From Mediterraneibacter faecis JCM 15917 (lineage in GTDB: Bacteria; Bacillota; Clostridia; Lachnospirales; Lachnospiraceae): 64,000 nt of DNA. The stretch is from positions 495,462 through 559,461 of the forward strand of contig BBDW01000001.1 in assembly GCA_001312505.1 (NCBI GenBank), in the 5' to 3' direction. Under the pieces are notes generated by a model. That model saw only the letters and a list, made by a program, of their open reading frames with translations, was not told where the DNA came from and did not search any database. Below, one piece after another: positions 1 through 10,814 of the stretch (within the stretch, counting starts at the first letter, position 1; every line of letters starts with the position of its first letter). Position numbers and translations under genes: made by a program.

Positions 1-575
1 GAGGCATCGCCCATAATGGAAAAAATATTCCCATCATGTCCAAGGAGCTGTAACTTGGGACGTTGTTTCTCAGGCTTTGTCGGAATCTGCTCTGTTTTCT
101 TTTCATACATTTTCGGCTGTTCCATATTAGGATGCCAAAAATGCACATTCATCGTTCCACCATCTACCTTGATATCCCTCTGTTCAAATCCTTCACCCCC
201 CCACCCGTCACTGTACTGCCCTGTAATGTATTCGGTGAATTCCTGTAGTTCTTCCTGACTTAAAAATTCATTTAATTCCAGTTTGGTACAGCCGTACAGG
301 ATTCCGTCTTTGTTTTCTATCGTAACAACTGCACTTTGTATCTTTTCCTGAATGGACTCACTTCCGTCAAAATACTGCATGAGATCATCTTCCCCCCCAT
401 AGCGTTCCAGTTCTTCTCGGATGACTTCTTCATAATCGGCAAGTTCTGTTCCATCTAATGGCATTCCATATTCATCACTCTCCGACCACTCTTCTTCCCA
501 TTCGGATTCTTCTGAATAAAGATTTCCAGTCAGCTCCGTCAACAGATGTACGTGCATCGTTCCTTTTTCTTCCAT
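1..575 (-). CDS. Mobile-element accessory protein, 3' end outside window
   Basis: Start ATG at 575 follows an AAGGTGAT-type ribosome binding site. The protein is acidic at its N-terminus (MEEKGTMHVHLLTELTG) and rich in Glu/Asp for about 60 residues. A WGEGFEQR segment near residue 125 and HDGNIFSIMG near the edge resemble small proteins carried by Firmicutes conjugative elements; I do not recognise a named family and assign no function. Two G7 tracts (196-202 and 392-398) each add one Gly; with G4 the text reads GWGEGFEQR and RYGEDD, which looks more natural. The gene runs off the left edge, so its C-terminus is missing. It is the last visible gene of a long minus-strand array and probably belongs to the same element as its neighbours. 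Confidence 0.6.
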   Translation of the reverse strand, partial: MEEKGTMHVHLLTELTGNLYSEESEWEEEWSESDEYGMPLDGTELADYEEVIREELERYGGEDDLMQYFDGSESIQEKIQSAVVTIENKDGILYGCTKLELNEFLSQEELQEFTEYITGQYSDGWGGEGFEQRDIKVDGGTMNVHFWHPNMEQPKMYEKKTEQIPTKPEKQRPKLQLLGHDGNIFSIMGDA

Positions 576-612
576 TCTCTATCACCTTCTTTCTAATGGT
601 CTGTCCCTGCAT

Positions 613-1559
613 TTATTTGTCTGCTTTTTTTCTTTCGCAAGGTCTGCATAATCTGCCCCCTTCTTTTTCCGGCAGATTGCAAATAATCTGATACGTTCCC
701 TCGTAATGTTTTTTCATCTGTTCTTTCGCCCATCTCCCGGCAAAGTCATTATCGGTGCAGATTTCAATTTCTTTGATTTCCGGATGGTTCTTCAGAAACT
801 CTTCCAGTGCATCCGGCAGCTTTTTAAAACGTTCACTCTGTATCTGTGTGTTTTCTTTCGGAGCAGCGATTCCTCCAAGGGAAAGACGATATTTATCCCT
901 CTTTCCTTCTTCCAGTGTCATGTGGGCCAGTGCATCAATACACGCTTCATATACGACAACTCGTTTTGTTTCTCTTTCAGGTGGAATACAAAAGCTGTAC
1001 TTTTTTTCACTCCCGGTCTGCTCCATCTTGAATCCTTTCCCGTTTTTTTCATAGATTCCTCGCAGGAATGCATATCTTGCTTTTCCGGATTCATCTTTTC
1101 CAACAAAAACAGCGTTATGGTACGGGACACTTTCATAAAGGATTTCATGCGAAATGCAATACGTGATCACTTCATCGCTGATTCCTCTGTGGTTTAAATA
1201 AGCCTGATTCGTCTGCAATTACAATATCTCTCCGGCAGCTTAAAGGGTGGTTTTTCCTTTTTCGCAGACTGTGTCGGAATAAAAGACGGACTCTCTTCGC
1301 ACAACAGTTTTACGGCATCTGTAAATTTCATTCCATCTACTTCAATCAGGAACCGCAGTGCGGACACGCCACCGATATCTCTGGATTTCCAATGCCATTT
1401 GCTGGACAGTTCATTGATTTTAAAACTGTCATGGTCCGTCAACTGCCATTCATTTCTGGTTCTTGTCTTTTGCAACCGCTGTGCCTGATGCGTCCGCAAA
1501 TACTCATACGCAGTCATATTTTTTGCTGCCTGAATCTCTTCTTCCGTTACCCAGGGCAT
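613..1559 (-). CDS. DUF3991/Toprim-domain protein of a conjugative element (frameshifted)
   Basis: The N-terminal part (MPWVTEEEIQAAKNMTAYEY...) matches DUF3991, and the C-terminal part (SLGGIAAPKE, EICTDNDFAGRWA) matches a Toprim-like nuclease/primase fold with the acidic TDND motif. Proteins of this type accompany relaxases on integrative elements and are thought to act in DNA processing or priming; that role is inferred from the family. The reading frame breaks near 1206: after LPERYCNCRRI the text continues one frame away as QAYLNHRGISDEVI, so one base is missing. Start ATG 1559 overlaps the metK stop as TAATG, which suggests translational coupling. Product about 315 residues after repair. 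Confidence 0.7.
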
Positions 1560-2722
1560 TACAGAATTGCATCCTGAAGATCCAGTACCTTATCCGTCCG
1601 CTCCCAAGGAAACTCCTTTCTTCCAAAATGACCAAAAACTGCCGTCTGCCGGAAAATCGGACGGTTCAGTCGAAGGGATTCCATGATCTGAACAGGTGTC
1701 ACTCCAAACACCAGTGGGATTGCTGCCGCCAGACAATCATCCGCACACACTTTCCCTGTATCAAAGGTATCCACCTCAATCATAACCGGCTCTGCTACTC
1801 CGATTGCATAAGCCAGAGACACCTGACACTTGCTTGCAAACTCAGCAGCTACTATATTTTTTGCGATATACCTTGCCATATAAGCTGCCGAACGGTCTAC
1901 TTTCGAACAGTCCTTTCCTGAAAATGCACCGCCGCCATGCGGAACCATACTTCCATAAGTATCCACCATCAGCTTTCTTCCGGTCAGTCCGGTATCTGCA
2001 TCAAACCCTCCACACACAAATTTTCCTGACGGATTGATCAGAATCTTCGTATCCTCATCCGGCGGCAGTAATCTGAGTGCTGAGCGAAGCACTTTCTCTC
2101 TGATTTCGGCATCTAACTTCTTCAGGCTCTTTTCTGCACCATGCTGGCAGGAAACAACAACACTTTCCAGTCTCACTGGCTTTCCATCTTCATATTCTAC
2201 GGTTACCTGTGCTTTTCCATCCGAAAAGATATCTTTGATATATCCGCTTCTTCTGCAAGCCGAAAGTTCACGTGTGATCCGGTGTGCCAGAACAGTCGGC
2301 ATTGGCATAAGCTGCGGAGTATCATCACACGCATATCCGACCATAACACCCTGATCTCCAGCTCCCCCCCTGCTTCTATCTCTTAATTTTGCGCCGATAT
2401 TATCCCGAAATTCTTTCGACACACTCACTGCTTTCGCAATATCTGGACTCTGCTGGTGTACAAACGTATCCATTTCTATCCCATCTGTACAATATCCACA
2501 CTCTTCTAAAACTTTTCGGATCACATCAAACACTGGTGGTTCATATCCGCTGGTGATTTCTCCTGCTACAAACACATTTCCTCTTGTAGCAAGGACTTCA
2601 CACGCCACTCTCGAAGATGGATCGTAACGCAGACATTCATCTAAGATTGCATCTGCTATCTGATCGCATACTTTGTCTGGGTGTCCTTCTGTTACTGATT
2701 CTGCTGTATAAAAACGTCTCAT
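1559..2722 (-). CDS. metK: S-adenosylmethionine synthetase, mobile-element copy
   Basis: Makes S-adenosylmethionine from methionine and ATP. The sequence shows the canonical start FYTAESVTEGHPDKVCDQIAD with the GHPDK motif, GAGDQG near residue 110, and PHGGGAFSGKD in the C-terminal half; length is about 387 residues, normal for MetK. An AAGGAG site favours ATG 2722 over the adjacent ATG 2725. A G7 tract at 2364-2370 turns RSRGAGDQG into RSRGGAGDQG, probably an artefact. It is divergent from textbook MetK (ACEVLATRGNVFVAGE, SSRVACE) and lies among conjugative-element genes rather than in a housekeeping context, so it is likely an accessory copy. The 5-methylcytosine methyltransferase 6 kb upstream in the same array is a possible consumer of its product. 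The stop overlaps the next gene. Confidence 0.9.
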   Translation of the reverse strand: MRRFYTAESVTEGHPDKVCDQIADAILDECLRYDPSSRVACEVLATRGNVFVAGEITSGYEPPVFDVIRKVLEECGYCTDGIEMDTFVHQQSPDIAKAVSVSKEFRDNIGAKLRDRSRGGAGDQGVMVGYACDDTPQLMPMPTVLAHRITRELSACRRSGYIKDIFSDGKAQVTVEYEDGKPVRLESVVVSCQHGAEKSLKKLDAEIREKVLRSALRLLPPDEDTKILINPSGKFVCGGFDADTGLTGRKLMVDTYGSMVPHGGGAFSGKDCSKVDRSAAYMARYIAKNIVAAEFASKCQVSLAYAIGVAEPVMIEVDTFDTGKVCADDCLAAAIPLVFGVTPVQIMESLRLNRPIFRQTAVFGHFGRKEFPWERTDKVLDLQDAIL

Positions 2723-2810
2723 CATTCTTCTCCTTATATACAGACAGGGCAGAAGCTGCTTTATGCACATCTCCTGCCCTGTCAGATTGGTTTATCCTGT
2801 AATTCTTATT

Positions 2811-5800
2811 TTATTTTTCTTCTGTTTCTTTTTTGTTGTCTGTCATTTTTGACTTCTTTCTGCGGTATACAGTCACTCCTGTAGCTGTTCCAGCAGATGC
2901 CAGTGCAAGCAGAACAAACGCCCATATTTTCTGGTTATCACCTGTTTTTGGTGCATTTGTTTTTTCTGTTGTTTTCTCCGGTGTTCTGGCATCTTTCATT
3001 TCTACTTTCTGGACTTCCATTGTATCTTTCAATGTAAATGTGACATCTTCCGCAATCTCGTAACCATCCGGTGCTGTGATCTCACGCAGAGTAAGTTCTT
3101 CATTGACTGGGAGTTTTTCAACGGAATGTGGTTTTCCATCTGTAATCCACTCTTCCAGAACAGTTCCGTCTTTGCGGATAATCTGAAGCTTTGCCCCCCC
3201 TTCCAGTTCTTTTCCGGTTGTAAGGTCTGTTTTTGAAATTTCCACTTTGGAATATTCATCTTTCATCTCAACCTTTGTCACACTGCCATCTTCTTTGACT
3301 TCAAACATCACATCGCTGGCAGACACATAGCCATCTTCATAAGGAGCCAGTTCCTCATGTAAGGTATAACTTCCTTCCGGCAGTCCGTAAATGACATGTT
3401 CTTCCTTACTGCTTACCCATTCTTCCACAACATTTCCGTCTTTATCAATGACCTGCAGTTTGGCTCCTTCCAGCTCATTTCCGGTAGTTGCATCTGTTTT
3501 TGTAATGCGTGTTTCTGTCGCTGATTCTCAACTTCTTTGTTCAGTTCAATCTTTGCAAGATTCTGATTTTCGTAAGTTGCATCTACATTCCATACTTCCT
3601 CATTTGGAAGATATCCAGCTTTTCTGACTTCCTCTTTGACATAGTATTTTCCATGTGGAAGATCACTGTCGAAAGTAAGTGTTCCCTTTGCATCCGTTGC
3701 TTTCTTTTCCAGCAAGGTGTCTTTCTCTACGAGAACCTCTCCCTGATTAGAAAGAATATCTTCTGCAGCATACAGTCCAAAAATAACACCTTCCAGCTTT
3801 TCGCCTGTGACAGAATCTTTCTTTTCTACTGATACGAAAACTTTCTGTCTTTCATTTTTATAGGTAACGCCTTCATAAACAACTGCCTGTGTATCATCCT
3901 CTGCTGTCAGGGTAAATTCTTTCTGTTCTGTATTTAGGACAAAATTCTCTCCTGCTACAACTTCTTTCAGATAATACGTTCCCAGTGGCAGATTGTTGAT
4001 AACTGCTGTTCCATTTTCATCTGTAGTCAGTTTGGCTACCAGGTCATCTTTCTCATATCGGACAACTGGATTTCCTGCTTCGTCCTTTGCTCCGTCCGGT
4101 GAATAGATGGTATCTTTGGCATATATTTCGAATTCAGCGCCTTCTACTCCGGTTTCTTCATATTTAAAGCCTTTATAAATACCTGTTTCTTCTTTTCCAG
4201 ATACGGCATTTCTTACTTTTGAAACCAGTGCTTTTACTTTTGCCAGAACAGAATCTCCGGTTACTTCGGTAAGCTGTTCTCCCTTTTTCGTCAGGAGCAG
4301 GCTTCCTACCTGTTCATCGTTTTTCTGTTCTACCTCTACAATCGCAGCTCCTGTATCTGGATCAATCTGATGTGCAGTGTTTGAGGATACTGTAATTACA
4401 ATACCACTCTGTGGATTTTCTTTATATGTTCCTTTTGTAGTCTGTTCTAATGGTGAAATAATCGTTGTTCCATCATACAGGGACTCCTCGCTTCCCTGTC
4501 TTACAAATCCTTCCGGTGCTTTCACTTCTTCGATTCGGTAGGTAGAGCACTTCAGTTCCTGCGGTGTGATCAGATATCCTTCCTCGTTTGTTTCGAATAC
4601 ACTGATCTTTTCTTTCTTCGGATACTGAACAACCTGTTCCACATATTTCTTATTTGTCACATCGTAAATCTTATAAGAAGCACCAGCCTTTAAAACAGTA
4701 TTTCCAGTCTGTGCATCCTTCTTTACAATTTTCAGCAAAAATTCAAACGGGCGGTCATCAAATACTCTCCACTGCATTGGCTCTCTGCTGTCATTTTCCA
4801 CATTTACAACAAATGGATCAATGGTTTTCAAATTCTCAGGGGGGGTAGTACTTTCCACTACAACATAACTTCCATACGGCAGTTCCGGGCTGACTGCATA
4901 TCCTTTTGTATCAGTGATCAGTTCTGGTACTGGTACGGCTGTTCCATTCTCGTAAGTAACTGCAACCTGCTCTTTGCTGAAGTCATAATTTTTGAAATCG
5001 CTTGCTGTATAGCTTTCTCCATTGGCTGGCTTCAGTTTTCCATTTTTTACCTGTGTCAGGTCGCTGATCAGATATACCTTAAATCCTGCTCCTGCAACCA
5101 GGTCTGTTTCTGTCTGCTCTCCATCTTCACTGATTTTGATTAACTGGAATGCCTGTTTCTTTACCTGCTCTTTTACCGTAAGGTCTCTTGTCACTTCGGC
5201 AACATCCTGACCTTCATAAGTTACTGATACCTCGTATTTGGTAGTATCCAGTGTATATCCTTCCGGTGGAGTGATCTCTTTTACATACATTTCTCCAAGG
5301 TATAATTCTGAAAATTCCAGTGTTCCGTCATCTCCGATGACTCCCTGTGCAATCAGGCTGTCCTGTTTATACAGAACCCCCCCTGTTGTGCCATCCGGAT
5401 GCACGATGTCCTCTTTTGCATACAGACCATACACAGCACCACGAAGAACACTGTCCCCCCCCTGCGCTTTAAATGCAAGTGTTTCTTTATCGATCTTTGC
5501 GATTTTCACCTTTCCGGTGACTCTCTCATCTGTTGCTGTTACAGTCATTGTCTTTCCGGCAGTAACAGCCACTTTATATACTTCTGTATTCAGTTTGTAT
5601 CCTGTCGGAGCAGTGATCTCTTTCACGTACACTGTTTTCAGTGCAGAATCAAAATAATCGCTGACTGCTTTTCCGTCTGTTCCGGTTGCTGACATTGTCA
5701 TCAGCAGATTTTCACACTTCTTATCAGTATAAATACCATAAACTGCTCCTGACAGTGGATTCTGTGTATTGACATCTTTCTTCATAAGTTCAATGCGTGT

Positions 5801-7203
5801 CATATTCAGCCACTGTACACTGAAGCTTACCGGCGCTGCTGTTTCGCTTTCAAATACACCGATATCCTGCTTGGAATCTCCGGTTGTCAACACCAGTGTT
5901 CTCCATGTCTTTCCGACAGAACCATATAAGTTGCCGGAAGCATAACTGCCTGTCAGTAATAAATCTGCGGACAGATAGAATGTATCTCCACCATAAATCT
6001 GGATTTTTCCATTTGTAACACTTGTTCCTTTGGAAAGATTATGTGCTGTCACATTTTCTGGTACACTCAGTGTCACATAGTTTCTGTGATCTCCAGACAG
6101 TGTGATATTTGGTGTTTTCTGGATGTTTCCATCCCGTACTGCATTCAGCTTTGTGCTTGAAAGGCTCAGTTCACCTTTTGGCGGTTCTTCCTGTCCAAAC
6201 AGATAATTGATATATGCGATAACCCCCCCTGCATTTACAAGGTCATTATAATTACACCCTGTAAATCCGGCTTCTCCTGCATAAGCATAGCTGGCTGCAA
6301 TGTGTGTATACACATACTTTTCATCTTCCGTTTTTCCAGACAGATAACTTCCTGTCAGATTTCCTGCCCCGCCATAACCATAATAAAGGACTTTCTGCAG
6401 ATTTTTATTGCTGTCCAGTACCTGTGCTACATAACTTCCACTCGGTGGGGGGGATGCTTTCTGGGACTGAAGGCAGTATGCAATTTTTCCATTGACTGTA
6501 AACAGGCAAGTAAGATAATTTCCAATATAACTTGGATAATAAATAGTTCTCCCTTTGTCAATGTAACTGTGGAACCGCTGCTTGTAGCTCTTTCAGCCGC
6601 AGACAATACCATCACATTTCCCTCTTCGATGTCCTCTTTCAGTTCTTTGATTGCCTGTGCAGATGCATCTTCTTCGGATGTTTCAATTTCTACATCTGTG
6701 TAGTTCTGCACAGGCGAATCCGAATCATCTTCAGATTCTGTATCTGACTTCTGTTTCTCTCCACCATTTTCTTCGGAATGTGCCTGTCCTTCGGTATCCG
6801 TCAGAGTCACTTTACGGGTGATGGTATAGCTGTCACTCTTATCTTTTGGAACGACCATATAAGTGGCAATATATGTTCCTGCTTTGTCTGAATGATACTC
6901 TCCACCATTCTCATCTTTGATACTTACAAGCGTAACATCTTCTTTTTCTGCATCATAATGGATTCCTTCCATACTGGTTTCCACTGCAAATGTATCATCT
7001 GAAACTGCTTTTGTGATATCATCTGCTGTAACTGATGTATCTTTCTGGCTTGTTACCGCCTGTTCAGATGCCTGTACTTCCGTCTGCTGTTCCGAGCCTG
7101 TCTGTTCGGCCGCAAACGCATTCGCACTGCTCAAGGTACTGATGCCCATCAGGACAGCCAGTCCAAAAGCAGCAATTCTGGTCTTTAATTTTCTAACCTT
7201 CAT
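2811..7203 (-). CDS. Sortase-anchored CnaB/SpaA-type surface adhesin with TED-like domain (two frameshifts)
   Basis: A large (~1,460-residue) secreted cell-wall protein. Start ATG 7203 follows GGAAGG. A signal peptide (MKVRKLKTRIAAFGLAVLMG, cleavage near NAFAAEQ) is followed by an acidic linker, then a thioester-domain-like head (YYPSYIGNYLT, KIAYCLQ, PPSGSY, YGYGGAGNLTG, THIAASYAYAG), then at least seven CnaB-type repeats ending in motifs such as VKEITAPTGY, VKEITPPEGY, IEEVKAPEGF and REITAPDGY. The C-terminus has an NAPKTGD sorting signal, a hydrophobic helix and RRKKSK. Isopeptide-bonded CnaB stalks and TED heads are known adhesin architectures. The frame breaks near 6551-6557 and 3511-3520, each repaired by one base. 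Several C7/G7 tracts insert Gly or Pro. If the breaks are real, the locus is a pseudogene. Confidence 0.8.
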
Positions 7204-7244
7204 GTGCTTTTCCTTCCTATTATAAATAGATTTTTTCAGTAAAA

Positions 7245-7272
7245 TACCGCAGAAGATGTTTCCTCTGCGGTA
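7245..7272 (-). terminator. Rho-independent terminator after the GGCT gene
   Basis: Nine-base-pair inverted repeat TACCGCAGA / TCTGCGGTA with a 10-nt loop. Read on the minus strand it is followed by a short T stretch. It lies between the cyclotransferase stop (7277) and the adhesin start (7203), separating the two transcription units. Confidence 0.75.
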
Positions 7273-7276
7273 CGTT

Positions 7277-7761
7277 TTATCTTGCATATCGATTTTTTTC
7301 TTTTTTTACTTCCTGTCTGGTACGTTTTACCGCTTCCATGACAGACTCCGTTGGAATCTGGTTATCCTTACATCCTTCCAGAATTCCATCCAGATAAAAT
7401 TTCGATGCTTTGCCGGAACATCTTTGTGCGGAGCGTTCATCATATATACAAACACTTCTTTCTCCACACCATCCTGATTTTTTACCCGAATCGATTCTTT
7501 CCCATAAAAACTTGGGAATCCTTCATAAAAATCCAGACTCTTCTCACACGCTTCTGTGATTTTCCATAAGACTCCTTCGACATAGCTTCCTTTTTCCGGC
7601 AGAACCGTTGCTACCCCCATTGCCCGGAGCCCTTCCCCCGAAATGCCAGCCGATAATTTTCAAGCCGGACGTTTTCCACAACTTCCGCAGCCGGACACCT
7701 GTACTTCATCTGCTCCAGATTCATGTTGCTGCCATAAGCGAAGTAATATCTATCTTTCATT
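7277..7761 (-). CDS. Gamma-glutamylcyclotransferase (AIG2/GGCT-like), frameshifted
   Basis: Start ATG 7761 opens MKDRYYFAYGSNMNLEQM, the characteristic FAYGSNM substrate loop of GGCT/AIG2 proteins. GNGVATVLPEKGSYVEGVLW and the acidic EGFPSFYGKE segment follow, then a C-terminus ending RYAR at 7277 after repair. The frame is broken by two G5 runs near 7611-7640 (both read naturally as G4) and by one missing base near 7408. The family opens gamma-glutamyl amide linkages by cyclisation to 5-oxoproline. It is 12 bases downstream of an amidoligase gene, which makes a matched pair: one enzyme forms amide links, the other can remove gamma-glutamyl groups. Length about 160 residues, usual for the family. 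A terminator follows. Confidence 0.75.
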
Positions 7762-7773
7762 TTTTCTCACCTC

Positions 7774-8728
7774 TATCTGACTCCTTCTGTCCTTTGATTT
7801 TTCTTCAGACACTCATACGTGCTTTTATCATATCTCCACGCAAGATCACCATCCAGATTTGCCAGCAGATGTTTTCGAACATTTTATATTCGTCTCCAAT
7901 TAACCCAAGTCTCAATAAAAATGTACGAAATGTAAATGCCGGGTTTTCTGATATCAGTGTCTTTTTCATCTGTGTCGATCTCTGATTGATTGCCTGTGCG
8001 GAAATGGCTAATGCCAGTGTAATATTTGCTCTCACCTTTCCTGCATGTAGTGTGCTTTCAAAACAACGCCATTCCAAAGTTCCCTTGGAAAACACAGCAT
8101 GAAGATTCAGAGCATAATAACGGGTATGATCATAATGGGTATGACTTCCATCCCTGCCTCCATACCAGACATTTCTTACTCGGTCCATTGTGATTGATTT
8201 ATTTGGTATTTTTCGGATTTTCTCCAATACCTCCGGTCGCACCCTCTGACAATAACTATTTGCTCTTCTCTCCTGCACTTTCAGTGCTTTGAACAGGATA
8301 TCTTCCTTTGCATACATAATTGTCAGTGCATTTTTCAGACTCTGCGGTGTATGATTCGATGCATCTACATGAACATGCTGACCACAGGACTCATTTACAA
8401 AACCTCCATGCTGTCGCAGACATCGTACTACTTCCTGTAACTTTCCCATTTCATCATAGGATAATTTCGGTGATACCATTTCTGTTGAATATTCTCCACC
8501 TGCGTCTACAATTCGACCGTATACTTTCCGTTGTGTATAAATGCTCCCATCAGACATAAATTTCCACTTTTTTCCTTCCAGATCTATCACTGACCAGACT
8601 CCATAAGTAGTGCCGTCATAATATGCTTCTGTTCCAAACATTTCAGCAACAACTTCTGCAGCACGTTGTCTGGTAATCCCTGTCATTTCGATTTCTGTGC
8701 CAAAGTATTGGTCTTTTATTCCGATCAT
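7774..8728 (-). CDS. Amidoligase family protein (glutamine-synthetase-like COOH-NH2 ligase), 3' frameshift
   Basis: The N-terminus FGTEIEMTGITRQRAAEVVA holds the FGxEIE glutamine-synthetase-type metal/ATP motif. Downstream are W-K-F-M-SDGSI, EMVSPKL, SCGQHVHVDA and LEWRCFESTLH, all typical of the amidoligase family (PF12224). Such enzymes are predicted to join amino groups to carboxylates in peptides or small molecules and often sit in mobile elements beside a cyclotransferase, as here. Product about 318 residues. Near 7873 one A is missing in a short run; the repaired C-terminus reads HLLANLDGDLAWRYDKSTYE and ends at 7774. The start overlaps nothing, but lies three bases after the methyltransferase stop, so the two are probably co-transcribed. 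The actual substrate is unknown. Confidence 0.85.
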
Positions 8729-8730
8729 GC

Positions 8731-10035
8731 CTAATGGATTCCTTTCTCAGACACTTTCTGTGTGTTAAGTTCGGAGTCTGCCTTTTGTAACAATCTGCCA
8801 ATTGCCTCGATAACATTGACAGTTACTCCGTTTCCAGCCTGTTTATAAAGCTGTGCGTCAGAAGTGCTGTCTATGATCTTATCAATCTGCCAGTCGTAAT
8901 AACCCTGCAGTCGCAGACATTCCCTCGGAACTAACCTTCTTATTCTGCCGTGATACAAGATGCCATGACGATCGGTTGCAGTAATTGTAAACATCGGTTC
9001 TTCGGGTTCTTTCATACGTCTGCCGTTCTGACGAACATTCTCTTTTGCTGGTGTTAAGACTGCTCTTGCTCCATCCTCTGCTAATACACCAGAACATTCT
9101 CCTTTGTATTTGTGGACACCGCATTGTCTGGTATTCAGGCTTCTGCATTCTTCCGTTACCACCGGCGGAGGTGAAAGATCGACAAAGTGCAGCGTTCCCT
9201 GTTGAACACCTGTTGTCAGGGTATGTGCGATCTGGTGTCCGACTCTTCCTCTCCTGCTGTTGAGATTCGCATAACCCAGATCGATGCTGTCCCCCTTCTC
9301 TTGCAAGTTTGTAGCCGAGCTTTGTATTCTCTTTGATTGGAACACCTACATCATATAATCCTGTCTTGCCGCCCATTCCACCTGCCTGTGATGTCAGGGT
9401 ACAGCTTAGTCCTTTGGGACTGTAGACTCTTTTCCCCTGACTTCCTGCCCGGACTTGAACAAGAGCTGCTCCATTTGTTTCTGGTTCAGGTAATACTTTT
9501 CCGGCACATCGGAAATCAAAATATCCGACAATATACACCCGTTTTCTTGCTTGGGGGACTCCGAAATCCTTGCTGTTAAGCACTTTCCATTCGACATGGT
9601 ACCCCCCCAGTTCAGAAAGCGTACTGAGGATGGTGCAAAACGTCCGGCCTTTGTCATGCGATAACAAACCGGGAACATTTTCAAGGATAAAATACGAGGG
9701 TCTTTTAGCTTCAAGAATCCGGGCAATTTCAAAAAAGAGAGTTCCTCTTGCATCTGCAAATCCTTCTCGCTTTCCGGCGATAGAGAATGCCTGGCAAGGA
9801 AATCCTGCACAGAGTAAATCAAAATCTGGCATTCGTTCTGGTTCGATTGTTCTTGCGTCATTACAATACCACTCCCCCCTTCCGTATCAAACAGCAATCG
9901 GTAGTTCTTATCCGCATAAGTATCCACCTCGCAATGTCCGACACAGACAAAGTTTCCTGCCCGTCTTAAGCCTTCACGAAATCCCCCCCCGATTCCGCTA
10001 AAGAGATCAAAAAATTGAATGGTTGCGGCTATCAA
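8731..10035 (-). CDS. DNA (cytosine-5) methyltransferase, frameshifted
   Basis: All the ordered motifs of a C5 methyltransferase are present: FFDLFSGIGGFREGL (SAM loop), CAGFPCQAFSIAGK (catalytic Cys in PCQ), FILENVPGLLS, VPQARKRVYIVGYF, a variable target-recognition stretch, RECLRLQGYYDW and YKQAGNGVTVNVI. About 430 residues. Three frames must be joined: a G run at 9874-9879 (coding GGGG expected) and a G5 at 9291-9295 (GGGG expected) account for both shifts, and G8 at 9983-9990 adds a third Gly to GIGG. The start is uncertain: a TTG at 10035 abuts a strong AAGGAGG. No restriction endonuclease is adjacent, so it looks like an orphan methyltransferase that could protect the element from host restriction. 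Confidence 0.85.
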
Positions 10036-10105
10036 CCTCCTTTTTGCTGATAAAAACAGGCGGCATGATCTCTCATACCGCCCTTCGTTATTCTGTATCA
10101 ATTGG

Positions 10106-10657
10106 TTACCATTCTGTTGGTTCTTCTGCTTTGGATTCTTCCGGATCAGTCTCTCCTTCTGGTTCAGTTTCCTCTTCCGGTTCACTTTCCCCTTCTGGTT
10201 TGTTTTCCTCTTTCGGTTCACTTTCTCCATCCGGTTCGGCTTCCTCTTCTGGTTCACTTTCCCTTTCCGGCTCAGTTCTTTCTTCCGGTTGAGTTTCTTC
10301 TGTTCCCAATTCTCCAGTTGTCTGTTCGGATTCTTCAGGCTGCTCTTTGCTTTGCCATTCGACCTCTACCTTTTCCAGTGCTTCTTCTATAATCTGAATT
10401 AAGAAGTCTTTCTGTTTCATGTGTTTCTTTCCGATGACTACTTTTAATCTCTGGAATAATTCCTCTGATACCTGTACTGCTACTGTTCTTACTGCTCCCA
10501 TGCTTATTTCTCCTTTTCCTTCCACTCTGTTGAAATGTTCTTCAATGACCTGTTGTAAAAATTTTTGTGTGCTGCTTTCTGTGAGTTCAATCTCTTCTCT
10601 TACTTTCTCATGTAAGTCCATCGGGATCTTTCCGCAGATATTTTTCATCTCTGCCAT
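10106..10657 (-). CDS. Small element-encoded protein with duplicated RHH-like part and acidic repeat tail
   Basis: ATG 10657 follows a GGAGAAAGG site. Residues 1-50 (MAEMKNICGKIPMDLHEKV...) and 60-110 (VQVSEELFQRLKVVIGKKHM...) resemble each other and look like two helix-rich halves, perhaps ribbon-helix-helix-like; similar proteins occur on Firmicutes conjugative elements. The last ~75 residues are a low-complexity acidic tail of repeated EPEEE, EPDGESEP and EPEGETDP units. The repeat DNA is long open in other frames, which are not coding. A role in DNA binding or transfer is inference only. It sits directly upstream of the methyltransferase. Confidence 0.6.
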   Translation of the reverse strand: MAEMKNICGKIPMDLHEKVREEIELTESSTQKFLQQVIEEHFNRVEGKGEISMGAVRTVAVQVSEELFQRLKVVIGKKHMKQKDFLIQIIEEALEKVEVEWQSKEQPEESEQTTGELGTEETQPEERTEPERESEPEEEAEPDGESEPKEENKPEGESEPEEETEPEGETDPEESKAEEPTEW

Positions 10658-10814
10658 AACCTTTCTCCTTTCACTTTTGCTACACACAACATACTCCAAA
10701 GCCGCATGGAAAGCTATTCACAATACCCACCAAAGATATCGATGCATTTCTTGCCTTACCCCTAGCAGATCCAACAATGTATGTATCGTGCAATCATAGG
10801 CCTCACCCCCCCCT

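Noticed and set aside
10106..10400. Long open frames on both strands in the acidic-repeat region, with repeat-rich basic or hydrophobic products
   Set aside because: They are shadows of the repetitive GAA/CCG-rich tail of the minus-strand gene at 10106-10657. They have no ribosome binding site, and the products are pure low complexity.
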